The translations under genes and the position numbers were made by a program. Below are positions 1 to 7,327 of a DNA stretch of 23,417 bases, piece by piece (positions within the stretch are counted from its first letter, which is position 1; the number at the start of each line of letters is the position of its first letter). Source of the DNA: a virus; the IMG/VR virus record IMGVR_UViG_3300007276_000317, positions 1-23,417 of that record; one strand, 5' to 3'. The notes under the pieces were generated by a model. It ran no database searches and was not told the origin of the DNA. It worked only from the letters and a program-made list of their open reading frames with translations.

Positions 1-90
1 GTTAGTGGTCGTGCTATTACCTTCACCTGTTACAAGGATAGACCCAGCGGTGCTTGTGCCAGTGAGTTTGTTTACTAGTATCTCACTCAT
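1..90 (-). CDS. Tail fibre/tip protein, N-terminal fragment
   Basis: Partial gene running off the left edge; 30 codons are visible, beginning MSEILVNKLTGTSTAG. The ATG at 90-88 overlaps the stop of the previous gene as ATGA. Similar N-termini (MS..L....I.ST or MSEILVNKLTGTS) head many short tail-tip proteins of marine phages, and the neighbour at 87-479 starts with the related MSTLKADTIQSTGGG. I infer a virion tip or fibre subunit. The rest of the protein lies outside the window. Confidence 0.7.
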   Translation of the reverse strand, partial: MSEILVNKLTGTSTAGSILVTGEGNSTTTN

Positions 91-479
91 GCTAGGTCTC
101 CGTGTAAGGTACAGTATACAAATGAAGTATCTGCAACAGAAGCAGTTGCATAATATATCTGCTGATGGAAAGAAGATGTTGTATTAGAAGTGTTGTAACT
201 ATTTACATTGTAACCTGTACTATGCCAGCACCCAGAATTAGATCCACCATCTCCAGAAGTCCCCGCCAAAGCATAGTTTGCGTCTGCGGTTGCGGATGTT
301 AAGTTGGTTTGATATGCGCCAGTTCCTTCATCTGCAATAGATGCAACATTAAACGAGCCTCTTGTGGCAATGGTTCCTCCGCCATTAAGATTTATCCAAG
401 CTTTTGCTGCACTTTGCTTAGTCAGCGTAGCCGCGCCGCCGCCTGTACTCTGAATGGTATCTGCCTTTAATGTACTCAT
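87..479 (-). CDS. Putative tail fibre/tip protein
   Basis: 130 aa, rich in Ser, Thr, Ala, Gly and Asn with almost no charge, as expected for a beta-rich virion fibre protein. The N-terminus MSTLKADTIQSTGGGA matches a leader motif I know from many tail-associated proteins of uncultured marine phages. The C-terminal half has spaced aromatic residues (residues 84-125, including CWHSTGYNVNSY) that could form a compact tip domain. It overlaps the upstream gene by four bases (476-479) and the next gene by four bases, so translation is probably coupled. The exact role is unknown. Confidence 0.7.
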   Translation of the reverse strand: MSTLKADTIQSTGGGAATLTKQSAAKAWINLNGGGTIATRGSFNVASIADEGTGAYQTNLTSATADANYALAGTSGDGGSNSGCWHSTGYNVNSYNTSNTTSSFHQQIYYATASVADTSFVYCTLHGDLA

Positions 480-931
480 AGCGTCACCAATGTCCCACCG
501 CTTTCAACGGTTAATGTAACACCAGAAGCCACAGTAAACGGACCAGTTACGTTGGCGTTCTCTGTGGCTAGAATAGTGATATCAGATGTAAGGGATTGTG
601 CATTAGTACGGAACAAGCCGCCGCCTTTGAAGTTACCCTTGTTTTCAGCGGCTGGTGCCACCGTGCCAAGCGTATTGCCAAGGTAATTAACAAAGATGTT
701 GTTACCAGCGTTACTAGACGGAGCCTCGCTAAAGGTAAGCGTAGTGCCGTCAGGTACGGTATATGCGTCCCCGGCTTCCTGAATAACACCATCTACGGAA
801 ACCAGTATGCTTTGTGCGGAGCTTACAGAAGTCGTAAGGGTAAACGTGGTCGCGCTACCATCACCGCTAAACTCTTGAATAGCCGGGATGCTTTCAAAGT
901 TTGTAGCAGGACTATTTCCATAATACGGCAT
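476..931 (-). CDS. Putative tail fibre-associated protein
   Basis: 151 aa. The middle part (about residues 18-75) reads as a beta-sandwich typical of phage tail proteins: FSGDGSATTFTLTTSV, then ILVSVDGVIQ, then YTVPDGTTLTFSEAP, then IFVNYLG. This is the pattern of the small repeated domain found in many phage tail-fibre and baseplate proteins. The C-terminus (about 118-151) resembles a short beta-helix step, with GPFTVASGVTLTVESGGTLV. It starts at the base where the previous gene stops (931). I infer a virion tip or fibre component; the receptor is unknown. Confidence 0.72.
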   Translation of the reverse strand: MPYYGNSPATNFESIPAIQEFSGDGSATTFTLTTSVSSAQSILVSVDGVIQEAGDAYTVPDGTTLTFSEAPSSNAGNNIFVNYLGNTLGTVAPAAENKGNFKGGGLFRTNAQSLTSDITILATENANVTGPFTVASGVTLTVESGGTLVTL

Positions 932-1260
932 CAGGTGATCTCCATTATACTCGCTACGGTATCCAGACTATTTTCTGTGTCACTTTGCAGAATTAAGCTA
1001 TGCCCAGTCTCCATGACAATTTTGTTTCCTGCCATGTATTCAAAACTAGACGCCGCTGGTATTGGAATGTTCTTAGCTAAAAACACTATACCGTTTGCGT
1101 TTAACTTAATGTCTACAGTGATTTGAGCAGTTGAAGTGTTTGCCAGTGTCAGACCAATAACAACAGTAGTTGTAGAACTTGGCGTGGTATAAACGATCAT
1201 GTCCGAATTGGCACTAGCGTTACCACCGTCAAACACCTTATTTTTAAAGGTATTAGCCAT
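931..1260 (-). CDS. Small structural (tail) protein, unknown
   Basis: 109 aa. The N-terminus MANTFKNKVFDGG is followed by an all-beta pattern: TTVVIGLTLANTS, ITVDIKLNANG, VFLAKNIPIPAASSFEYMAGNKIVMETGHSLILQSDT. The last segment has the look of an exposed beta-rich virion protein. Proteins of this size and pattern occur in tail regions of marine phages, but I know no experimental function. It sits in a run of similar small beta proteins, with a purine-rich ribosome site (AGGAGTA) just upstream. Confidence 0.68.
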   Translation of the reverse strand: MANTFKNKVFDGGNASANSDMIVYTTPSSTTTVVIGLTLANTSTAQITVDIKLNANGIVFLAKNIPIPAASSFEYMAGNKIVMETGHSLILQSDTENSLDTVASIMEIT

Positions 1261-1269
1261 GTTCTACTC

Positions 1270-1722
1270 CTATGCTACGTCATCTAGTAAAGCACACACA
1301 ATGACTTCAGCGGTTGCCGCAGATGATATAGCATGTATATCGGCTACAGTTGTATTGGGCAATCTAGCGGCGAAAGCCTCGTTTGGACCTATGGTAATAC
1401 CATCTGTTGCACTAGATGAGGCCGTGCCTGCGTCTAATACGATATAAATACTGCGACTGTTTGCATCTATATTCTTAATGAACAAGAACTTTACCTTATC
1501 GCCTGTAGCCACTGCGGTAAGTGCAGTGTCATCATCCACAGCGGTGTAATCTGTGTAACTACCCGCCATCAAGTCAGTGCTTGAATTGGAAACACTGGTC
1601 TTTTTGTAATACCATTTATCGTTTGCGTCTGCTGGGGTAACAGTCATAGTGCCGGAAAAAGTTTTAGCAATTTCATCTGGCAGAACTGTTGCCTGTATTG
1701 TTACGGAAGCATCATTTGCCAT
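1270..1722 (-). CDS. Small structural (tail) protein, unknown
   Basis: 150 aa, beginning MANDASVTIQATVLPDEIAKTFSGTM. It has few charges after the N-terminus and alternating beta-type segments (KVKFLFIKNIDANSRSIYIV at about 80-100, DGITIGPNEAFAARLP at about 114-129). The phrase on a site or node value (FIKNID..S..I.IVLDAG) resembles small decoration or tip proteins of marine phages. AGGAGTAA precedes the start. Role inferred only from composition and position. Confidence 0.68.
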   Translation of the reverse strand: MANDASVTIQATVLPDEIAKTFSGTMTVTPADANDKWYYKKTSVSNSSTDLMAGSYTDYTAVDDDTALTAVATGDKVKFLFIKNIDANSRSIYIVLDAGTASSSATDGITIGPNEAFAARLPNTTVADIHAISSAATAEVIVCALLDDVA

Positions 1723-1731
1723 TTTTTACTC

Positions 1732-2244
1732 CTATCCTAAAGCTATGGCTAGAGCGGTAGCGGTGCCTGCAACTTCTGCACTACTACCAACATTAAAAGA
1801 GGTTGCAAGACCAGTAACCGCAGCGCCCGATCCTGCTCCGTCACAAAAAACAATGTCTGATGTGCCAGCGGGTATTGAAACAGTTGCGCCTGTGCCTTGT
1901 TTAATGGTGGCCGCTCGACCGCCAGTTAAAGAGTTTTTAATTATAAAAAATTTACTAGCTGAGTTGGGTGCTATTGTAACCACATTTGTGCCACCCAAAT
2001 CAGAGCCGCTATCCTTTAAGTTTATAACTGAAAACATCCCGGTCTGCACATTGCTCTGGCCGGAGGTTGGCGATGTGGCTCGTATAGTAAGATCTGTTGT
2101 AAGATCTGAAGCGGTAAGATCAGCCGCGCCAGTTATACGATCAAATATATCGAAGTTAAAATTAGTTACATCTCCCCAAGTGCCAGACAGCTCCCCCGAA
2201 GCTGGCTTTTCTATACCAAGATTTGTACTAAACGAACTAGCCAT
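1732..2244 (-). CDS. Putative tail fibre protein
   Basis: 170 aa. The N-terminus MASSFSTNLGIEKPASGELSGTWG is a motif I recall from fibre-like proteins of marine phages: TNLGIEKPA.GE..GTWGD..N.N...D. A beta-rich body follows (residues 45-150), with TIAPNSASKFFIIKN near residue 100. The protein is probably an elongated, low-charge virion subunit. A good AGGAGTAA ribosome site precedes the ATG at 2244. Attachment point and receptor are unknown. Confidence 0.72.
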   Translation of the reverse strand: MASSFSTNLGIEKPASGELSGTWGDVTNFNFDIFDRITGAADLTASDLTTDLTIRATSPTSGQSNVQTGMFSVINLKDSGSDLGGTNVVTIAPNSASKFFIIKNSLTGGRAATIKQGTGATVSIPAGTSDIVFCDGAGSGAAVTGLATSFNVGSSAEVAGTATALAIALG

Positions 2245-2253
2245 AAATTACTC

Positions 2254-2808
2254 CTAAGCCACTTTTTTCCACACTGCGTTTTGTGTGGGCTGCACTATAG
2301 TCCATTGTGAAGTGGCACCAGTTACCTGAATCCATATTCCAACTTGATCGGTTAAAACTTCACTATATACAACAGCATTACCAACCCCAGAAGTGCCTGA
2401 AACGCCAGTGAATGCGTACTTCGATTCTAACGTAACTGTGCCTGTTGCACCAGTAGCAACGATGCCTGTTGCGCTCGTTGTTACTTTTGCGCCTGCCCGA
2501 ACAGTTACCGCCCCTAATGCGGTAGTCCCTGTTACCCCTGTAACAGCGTACTTTGACTCTAGCGTTACAGCGCCTGTAGCGCCTGTGGCTGAAGTTCCTG
2601 TTAAGGATACTACACAGCCCCCAGTAACGGCCTCATCACCCAGCCCCGCCGTTGCTACCGCACCTACGCCAACAACATTCGCAGAACAATTAGTTGTTTC
2701 CTCACCGAGCGCGGCTGTCGCAGAAACCCCAGTTACAACCACAGGAATGCCTTGGTTCCAAGTTAATTGGTTCCAAGTGCCTCGCCCCCATCCCGTGATA
2801 TTTGCCAC
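2254..2808 (-). CDS. Repeat-containing tail tip/fibre protein
   Basis: 184 aa. The N-terminus has a Trp-rich head, GWGRGTWNQLTWNQG (residues 6-20), of a kind I associate with phage tail-tip proteins. Residues 22-150 are built from about six degenerate repeats of roughly 20 residues around V-T-G-V-x-x-T-A-x-L-G-x-x-T/V. Two copies are nearly identical (GATG-VTLESKYA-TGV). This suggests a repetitive beta structure. The C-terminus returns to a Trp-containing, more globular sequence. Start at 2808, downstream of the overlapping small-protein series. Confidence 0.72.
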   Translation of the reverse strand: MANITGWGRGTWNQLTWNQGIPVVVTGVSATAALGEETTNCSANVVGVGAVATAGLGDEAVTGGCVVSLTGTSATGATGAVTLESKYAVTGVTGTTALGAVTVRAGAKVTTSATGIVATGATGTVTLESKYAFTGVSGTSGVGNAVVYSEVLTDQVGIWIQVTGATSQWTIVQPTQNAVWKKVA

Positions 2809-2818
2809 AGTAAACCTC

Positions 2819-3271
2819 TTACGCTATGCGGATAATAGCATTGGTTGCATCCGCTGTGGGAAACTGCACTGTAAAGGTGCCAGATGTAGAGGTTTTGTTA
2901 GAGGTAAAGTCTAAAACAGCAACAGCTTTGTTTCCGTTGGTGCTGTTATAAATCAACGCGCCCATAGCCGTAATAGTAGCAGTTGTAAAGCTAAGGTCAG
3001 CAAAGTCAGTAAATGCTGTTGTTCCTGATGTGCTTGGAGCCACTTTTGTAAGAGTACCCCCTCCAGTAGCGTAAGATCCACTAGAGGCAACCTCTCCTGT
3101 TGTTACAAAGGCCGTTGAGGTCGCACCCAAAGTCGCTGTGGTATTTGATTTGCCGCCACTTCCTTCTGCGTACAGAGCCAGCTTAAAAGCATTTCCGTTT
3201 GTAGCAAAATTATGTGTTGCCGTTAAAAGCTCACTTTTAAACGATGTACACATTGCCTGTGCAATAGCCAT
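2819..3271 (-). CDS. Small structural (tail) protein, unknown
   Basis: 150 aa, beginning MAIAQAMCTSFKSELL, with the segment FKLALYAEGSGGKSNTT at about residues 28-44 and a beta-rich end (ALIYNSTNGNKAVAVLDF). I recall very similar proteins (M.IAQA.CTSFK.ELL....F......KLALY) in tail regions of marine phages, without known function. The stop of the upstream gene and this ATG share base 3271 (TAATG), suggesting reinitiation. Structural role is inferred from neighbourhood and composition. Confidence 0.72.
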   Translation of the reverse strand: MAIAQAMCTSFKSELLTATHNFATNGNAFKLALYAEGSGGKSNTTATLGATSTAFVTTGEVASSGSYATGGGTLTKVAPSTSGTTAFTDFADLSFTTATITAMGALIYNSTNGNKAVAVLDFTSNKTSTSGTFTVQFPTADATNAIIRIA

Positions 3272-3558
3272 TATATTCTCCTTATAGCGTCAGCTAGTTC
3301 GTGCTGACCAGCTTCACGAATCTTTGAACAAATTGTAGCACGTTCCTCCCTTCTCGCCAACTCCACATAAAATCTCAACAACTCATGGACTCTATCCTTA
3401 AAAGCCTCTGCTTGTATCTTTATTTCATTAGGAGCCTGCTCAGAAACATAAACGATTTTATCAGTAGCAAGATCGGCTATCTGATCGCTAGACAGCCCAC
3501 CATTATCAGATGTAACAATATTTATTGAGCCTAAGCCCGCCTTAGCCAAGTCAAACAT
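3271..3558 (-). CDS. Conserved phage protein, unknown
   Basis: 95 aa from the chosen ATG at 3558 (MFDLAKAGLGSINIV). Start choice: GGGAG lies 8 bases upstream of this ATG, whereas the ATG at 3564 is too close to it and a longer frame would need TTG. The second half (about 45-95) is strongly alpha-helical and charged (IKIQAEAFKDRVHELLRFYV..ARREERATICSKIREAG), suggesting a helical bundle or coiled coil. It overlaps the upstream gene by 8 bases. Comparable genes occur near tail modules of marine phages; function unknown. Confidence 0.65.
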   Translation of the reverse strand: MFDLAKAGLGSINIVTSDNGGLSSDQIADLATDKIVYVSEQAPNEIKIQAEAFKDRVHELLRFYVELARREERATICSKIREAGQHELADAIRRI

Positions 3559-4228
3559 TATCATGTCTCCCAAAAATTACAGGCTCGTGATCCACAGGCT
3601 CAGGAGACGGTATCTCTGATTGCTTCGTTATTAATAATGATCCATCTTGCACTGTTTGAACCAAAGGGTCTTCTAGTCTGTGATATCCATACAGCTTTTC
3701 ATTATCTGGGACATTAGTATCAAGAAGACTGGAGCCGCTTGCCACCTCTATTTTAATCCCCTTTGACACCGCTATGGCACACCAAAATTCAACACAGGCC
3801 CTGCCAGACTCAGCCATGCTTACGTTTTTATATGTATAGTCTATACCATACATACATATTGCTTTTGCTCCCGCCCATATTGCATACGCAACTGCGTAAG
3901 CCACAGTGTTATTAAAATAACAAAACCCTAGCTCAGTAGCCACTTCCTTTAAGGGAAAAAGTTCTAGGTAACTTATTCTGTCATCTAGCTGGCATGTTAT
4001 TATAGGCTTGGTGTTATTACTTAAAAATTCACGGGCTATGCCCGTTTGAGTTCCTGCGTTTTCTGTATCCAGAAACCTAGACACAGGATCCATCATAAAT
4101 GTTTTATCAACGTGTATAATACCGCCTATGCAGTTTATACCCCACACCTCATCAAACTGATGAGACGCAACCCTAGCAGATATATAGTCAGAATAACTTT
4201 TGCCAAGGCCAACTATGGCTATTTTCAT
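3551..4228 (-). CDS. Rossmann-like protein, DUF115-type (tentative)
   Basis: 225 aa. It opens with a nucleotide-binding-like beta strand and glycine turn (MKIAIVGLGKSYSDYI, residues 1-16). A central alpha/beta region follows, with NNTVAYAVAYAIWAG then CMYGIDYT at about 106-132 and a conserved-looking AESGRACVEFW at 139-149. The layout recalls DUF115/MptE-like and glycan-linked Rossmann proteins, but I cannot verify it. Closely similar proteins are common in marine phages near tail genes. It is unusual here as an enzyme-like fold between virion genes. Possible roles are glycan or nucleotide-sugar metabolism, or a structural role. Confidence 0.65.
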   Translation of the reverse strand: MKIAIVGLGKSYSDYISARVASHQFDEVWGINCIGGIIHVDKTFMMDPVSRFLDTENAGTQTGIAREFLSNNTKPIITCQLDDRISYLELFPLKEVATELGFCYFNNTVAYAVAYAIWAGAKAICMYGIDYTYKNVSMAESGRACVEFWCAIAVSKGIKIEVASGSSLLDTNVPDNEKLYGYHRLEDPLVQTVQDGSLLITKQSEIPSPEPVDHEPVIFGRHDNV

Positions 4229-4234
4229 GTCTCC

Positions 4235-4912
4235 CTAAGTCCTCTCTCTTGTTGGAAGCCCCTCTCTGTAGGCGTCTGAGTTCTCTCTTGCCTCTGCAAG
4301 ATCCTTTAACCTAGACATGCTTTCACTAAACCTGCCCTCATAAAGACCAACAATATCAGACTCGCCCTTCATGTATATGTATGCCTCTATTAGAGACCCG
4401 TACAACAAAGCATTGGGGGCATTTTGACTCAACCATGTGTACTCTGAATCAGACAAACTTGTTAGGCTTGCTGGCCTATAATAATAGTGAAGCTCTACAT
4501 CATAATCCGCATCTGGTGTTGGCCCTAATATAAAGTTAGCCGATACATTCCCAGAAGCTGCGGTCACAGAAGCATCAAAAAAACCATAATATACCGGGGT
4601 TCCTGTGGTCGAACCGCTGGGGTAGGCCTCTCTTATAAAGTTAACATCTTTTTCTAAAAGAAAATTTTCTTTGTCGGTTGTTGTTATAAAAAGAGAAAAG
4701 GGAGCCAGAAAATCAATTGGTGTCTGTAAAAACTTATTACCACTTGTCATGGACGCGGTTGCATTTTTTCTAAAATTTTCTAAGTCAACAGCAGCAAGTA
4801 TTCTTTGTTCTGCGGCCCTAATAAAAACAGGAAGGTTGGCTACAAATGTTGTTTCTGCGTTTTCTGTAAAATTTTGAATGGCAGTTTTTAATTCAGCATA
4901 TGTAAAAGACAT
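4235..4912 (-). CDS. Phage adaptor / head-tail connector protein
   Basis: 225 aa. The motif order is YAELKTAIQNFTENAETTFV (residues 5-24), then IRAAEQRILAAVDLENFRKN, then PIDFLAPFSLFI, then a beta region ending VELHYYYRPASL, then a C-terminal helix. This is the signature I know from phage adaptor proteins (DUF6682-like, comparable to gp11/gp4 ring proteins of short-tailed phages), which form the ring under the portal. Length fits the family. It lies directly downstream of the 173-aa protein and upstream of the Rossmann-like gene. Confidence 0.75.
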   Translation of the reverse strand: MSFTYAELKTAIQNFTENAETTFVANLPVFIRAAEQRILAAVDLENFRKNATASMTSGNKFLQTPIDFLAPFSLFITTTDKENFLLEKDVNFIREAYPSGSTTGTPVYYGFFDASVTAASGNVSANFILGPTPDADYDVELHYYYRPASLTSLSDSEYTWLSQNAPNALLYGSLIEAYIYMKGESDIVGLYEGRFSESMSRLKDLAEARENSDAYREGLPTRERT

Positions 4913-4916
4913 CTAA

Positions 4917-5438
4917 CTACCCCAAAGCGGTAACTGGGCCAGCGCTTGCAAAGAAGCCTCCCCCAGATACAGATCCTGTTGTTGCACCGCCAGAAACTAA
5001 CACGGTGTAAGTATCATCTGATACTTTTGTTATTGAATATCCAGCAGCCAATTCCATAACTGATGTCGTTATACCATCAAATGGCTCTACTGTTCTAAAT
5101 CTAACTGTGTCCCCAGTGCTTCTACCATGATTAACTTCAGTTATTGTTATAGTGGTATTAGAGCCGCCAGAAGCCCCAGTCTTAAATGGATTGTCCTGAA
5201 GAAGATTTATTGAGTCAGGTTCTGTTCTATTAGGCCTTGCGTTGAGTATGGATTCAGAATCGCTCACCCTAACTCTGCCAAGAAAGTTTTGAGGGTGATC
5301 CTGATCAACTACGTCATTTCCTACACGCATACCAGTTCTGGCACCATTCTTTGTTTCAAAAACAAGGTCAGATAACTTATACCTAAACCCTGTTTTATCA
5401 CATATGCCGTAAGCGTGTTTCCCTACTGCATTTGGCAT
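4917..5438 (-). CDS. Conserved tail-associated structural protein
   Basis: 173 aa. The N-terminal motif GKHAYGICDKTGFRYKLSDL (residues 6-25) is followed by NGARTGMRVGNDVVDQDHPQ. I recognise this from virion proteins of many environmental phages, where it sits beside adaptor and tail genes. The second half (about 90-173) is beta-rich with ITITEVNHGRSTGDTVRFR and ends in a Gly/Ser-rich tail. One cysteine (C13) sits in the conserved motif. I infer a tail accessory or stopper-type protein between head adaptors and tip proteins; the precise role is not established. Confidence 0.68.
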   Translation of the reverse strand: MPNAVGKHAYGICDKTGFRYKLSDLVFETKNGARTGMRVGNDVVDQDHPQNFLGRVRVSDSESILNARPNRTEPDSINLLQDNPFKTGASGGSNTTITITEVNHGRSTGDTVRFRTVEPFDGITTSVMELAAGYSITKVSDDTYTVLVSGGATTGSVSGGGFFASAGPVTALG

Positions 5439-5441
5439 TTA

Positions 5442-6368
5442 CTAGCCTGCGCGTCCAAAGCGTTTACCTTTTGTGGCTGCACCAGTACCGCGCATTACAC
5501 CACCTTTAGCCATACCCTTTTTCATCATACCGCCTTTGGCATAACCCTTCTTCTTCATCATACCACCGCCCGCTCTACGGGCTACTTTGTTTTTGTTAGC
5601 AAGCTTAGCCATGCGAGTTTCAGCGACCTTGGCAGCGCCTGATTTAGGTGTGTTTGCTAATGTTTTCCCAGTGGGCTTTGCAGCTTGTTTGCTATCACGC
5701 AACTTACGGGCCTTAGCCAGCATTGCTTCGCGTCCTGACTTGCTTTCTTTAGTGGCCGCTGCCTTGCTTGGCGTTGGCGTCATCCTGCTGCCACCTTGCT
5801 TAACTTGACTCTGCATTGAGCGAGTCGCTGTACGCTGACGCTTTTCTGACTTGTTCTTAACATCCATGTCAGCCATTTGACCGCGCTTTATGCCTGCATA
5901 TGGATTAGAAGACTTAGAACCCGCCATATTAGTGGGGAGCTTAATAGATTGACCTAAGCGGATCTTATTGGCGTTTTTAATGCTTGGATTAGCACCCAGC
6001 AAAGCCTTTAAGGTAACGCCATTTTTCTTTGCAATCTGAGACAGGGTGTCTCCTGACTTAACCTTTACAGGGCCACCTTTGGCGTAGCCCTTCTTCATCA
6101 TGCCACCTTTAGCCATACCTTTTTTCTTCATCATACCGCCCATAGCCATTTTTCCTTTTCCGTCTGCGGCAAAGAATGGGACTTTCTTTCCACCCTTCTC
6201 TACCATTTTAAGTTTGCCGCCACTTGCCTTACCTAGAGGCTTTGTCTTCTCTGCATTCATTGGATGCCTAGGGTTGGCTAAACGAGGCTTCTTTTTTGGA
6301 AGAGGTATTGTTTTGTCCTGACCCTTTGGGCCACCCTTTTGACCGAGTTTTTTAATTCTAATAGGCAT
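5442..6368 (-). CDS. LysM-domain protein with Lys/Gly repeat blocks
   Basis: 308 aa, strongly basic. A complete LysM peptidoglycan-binding domain lies at about residues 101-145 (VKVKSGDTLSQIAKKNGVTL, then ALLGANPSIKNANKIRLGQSIKLP). Two blocks flank the rest: residues 76-99 and 267-290, each built of MMKKKG-AKGG and MMKKG-AKGG units, with the Met/Tyr choice swapped between the blocks. The C-terminus GTGAATKGKRFGRAG resembles a recurrent marine-phage tail sequence. There is no signal peptide and no visible lytic domain, so it is more likely a virion protein that meets the cell wall than a lysin. It lies between two adaptor-like genes. Confidence 0.82.
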   Translation of the reverse strand: MPIRIKKLGQKGGPKGQDKTIPLPKKKPRLANPRHPMNAEKTKPLGKASGGKLKMVEKGGKKVPFFAADGKGKMAMGGMMKKKGMAKGGMMKKGYAKGGPVKVKSGDTLSQIAKKNGVTLKALLGANPSIKNANKIRLGQSIKLPTNMAGSKSSNPYAGIKRGQMADMDVKNKSEKRQRTATRSMQSQVKQGGSRMTPTPSKAAATKESKSGREAMLAKARKLRDSKQAAKPTGKTLANTPKSGAAKVAETRMAKLANKNKVARRAGGGMMKKKGYAKGGMMKKGMAKGGVMRGTGAATKGKRFGRAG

Positions 6369-6369
6369 A

Positions 6370-7050
6370 TTACCCTCCTAGGTAAAATGTATCATATGGT
6401 ACAAATTTTAACGCGGAGGATTCAGTATCCTCGTTTGCTGCCAGTTCAAACTGGAACTCATATTCCTGCTTTAGGGGGGCAACCCTATTTGCCACTTCCG
6501 GCTTCTTCATAGCTATATAATACGCTAATCCTGTAACTAGACAAGGTATGAACCTTGGCGGGACTCCTGCCGTGCCAGCAACCCCTGAAGCTAAACCATC
6601 TATCCCCAAAAGGTAGTAATAAGCGAGCGTATACGTTGCTGCACTGTCTGGTACAGGCCACAGAGTAACTGTTGTAGACGTTGCCAGCCTTTGTACAAAT
6701 ACCTGCGAAGGCTTACCCTGCGTATTTTTTGCACTTGTTTTAGCATACGTTGATACCGAAATCCTCTGAACATCAGTATCGACTTGATTCGTGCCAGTGC
6801 CTGTACGAATTTGTTGCTCAATAATGTCAATCGTTCCCGTAGGTAACGTATAAGTTGCTGTACCCGCTGTGAGAGCTTGTGTACCAGCATTGATAGTCCA
6901 CAAATTAAGTCCACGGTTTTGCCACTCCAATGTTAAAAGATTAAAACTTCGCCTAGCGGTCTTCAAATCATACCCGGTTTGAAGTGACAGCCCCGCTCTT
7001 TCAAATGCCTCTTCAAATATTTCTGGTAAATCAGGTGTTATTACAGCCAT
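6370..7050 (-). CDS. Head-tail adaptor-like protein
   Basis: 226 aa. The N-terminal helical part (residues 5-50) contains EEAFERAGL and RRSFNLLTLEWQNRGLNLW. A beta part follows (ATYTLPTG, VTLWPVPDSAATYTLAYYYL at about 129-148), then a long C-terminal helix (LVTGLAYYIAMKKPEVANR). The same architecture appears in the protein at 4235-4912, and both fit the P22 gp4/T7 gp11 class of adaptor rings below the portal. The start shares base 7050 with the upstream stop. Placement by motif and context, not by search. Confidence 0.7.
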   Translation of the reverse strand: MAVITPDLPEIFEEAFERAGLSLQTGYDLKTARRSFNLLTLEWQNRGLNLWTINAGTQALTAGTATYTLPTGTIDIIEQQIRTGTGTNQVDTDVQRISVSTYAKTSAKNTQGKPSQVFVQRLATSTTVTLWPVPDSAATYTLAYYYLLGIDGLASGVAGTAGVPPRFIPCLVTGLAYYIAMKKPEVANRVAPLKQEYEFQFELAANEDTESSALKFVPYDTFYLGG

Positions 7051-7310
7051 TATCTGACCTTCCTATGAGGCTTTACTTTAGCTCGTATTTTTTTAGGCTG
7101 TTTGGCAAATTGCTTACCAGCCTTAGTTGCTTTTCTTTTAGCAGCCGTGGTGGATGCGTATTCCTTAGACGAAAGCGACTTGATAGCAGAGGCTGGTAGG
7201 TAACGCTCCCCAGTGGCCTTTGGTCCTTGTGTAGAGGGCTTTCCACTTTTCGTTGTCCACTTTTGCTTAGTCCAAGATTTAAGACTTCTTTGCGATTTTT
7301 TTAACGGCAT
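7050..7310 (-). CDS. Basic protein, DUF5872-like
   Basis: 86 aa with about one third Lys/Arg. The pattern WTKQKWTTKSGKPSTQG (residues 13-29), then GERYLPASAIKSLSSKEYAS, then TTAAKRKATKAGKQFAKQPKKI, matches a family I remember as DUF5872, found in phages and some giant viruses. No catalytic motif is visible. The high charge suggests nucleic-acid contact or an internal virion protein. It belongs to the basic-protein block that begins at 11503. Confidence 0.75.
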   Translation of the reverse strand: MPLKKSQRSLKSWTKQKWTTKSGKPSTQGPKATGERYLPASAIKSLSSKEYASTTAAKRKATKAGKQFAKQPKKIRAKVKPHRKVR

Positions 7311-7327
7311 AAAGTTCCCTATAACTT

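Noticed and set aside
1649-2257. Open frame of 202 codons on the plus strand
   Set aside because: It spans two minus-strand genes with proper starts and ribosome sites; composition is that of an antisense shadow.
2393-2914. Plus-strand open frame with repeated Val/Pro/Thr units
   Set aside because: The repeat is the reverse-complement of the repeats in the minus-strand tail-tip gene, so it is explained by that gene.
5499-6143. Possible CRISPR-like or direct-repeat array
   Set aside because: The repeats are in frame and code for MKK-G-AKGG units of the LysM protein, with no unique spacers of regular length.
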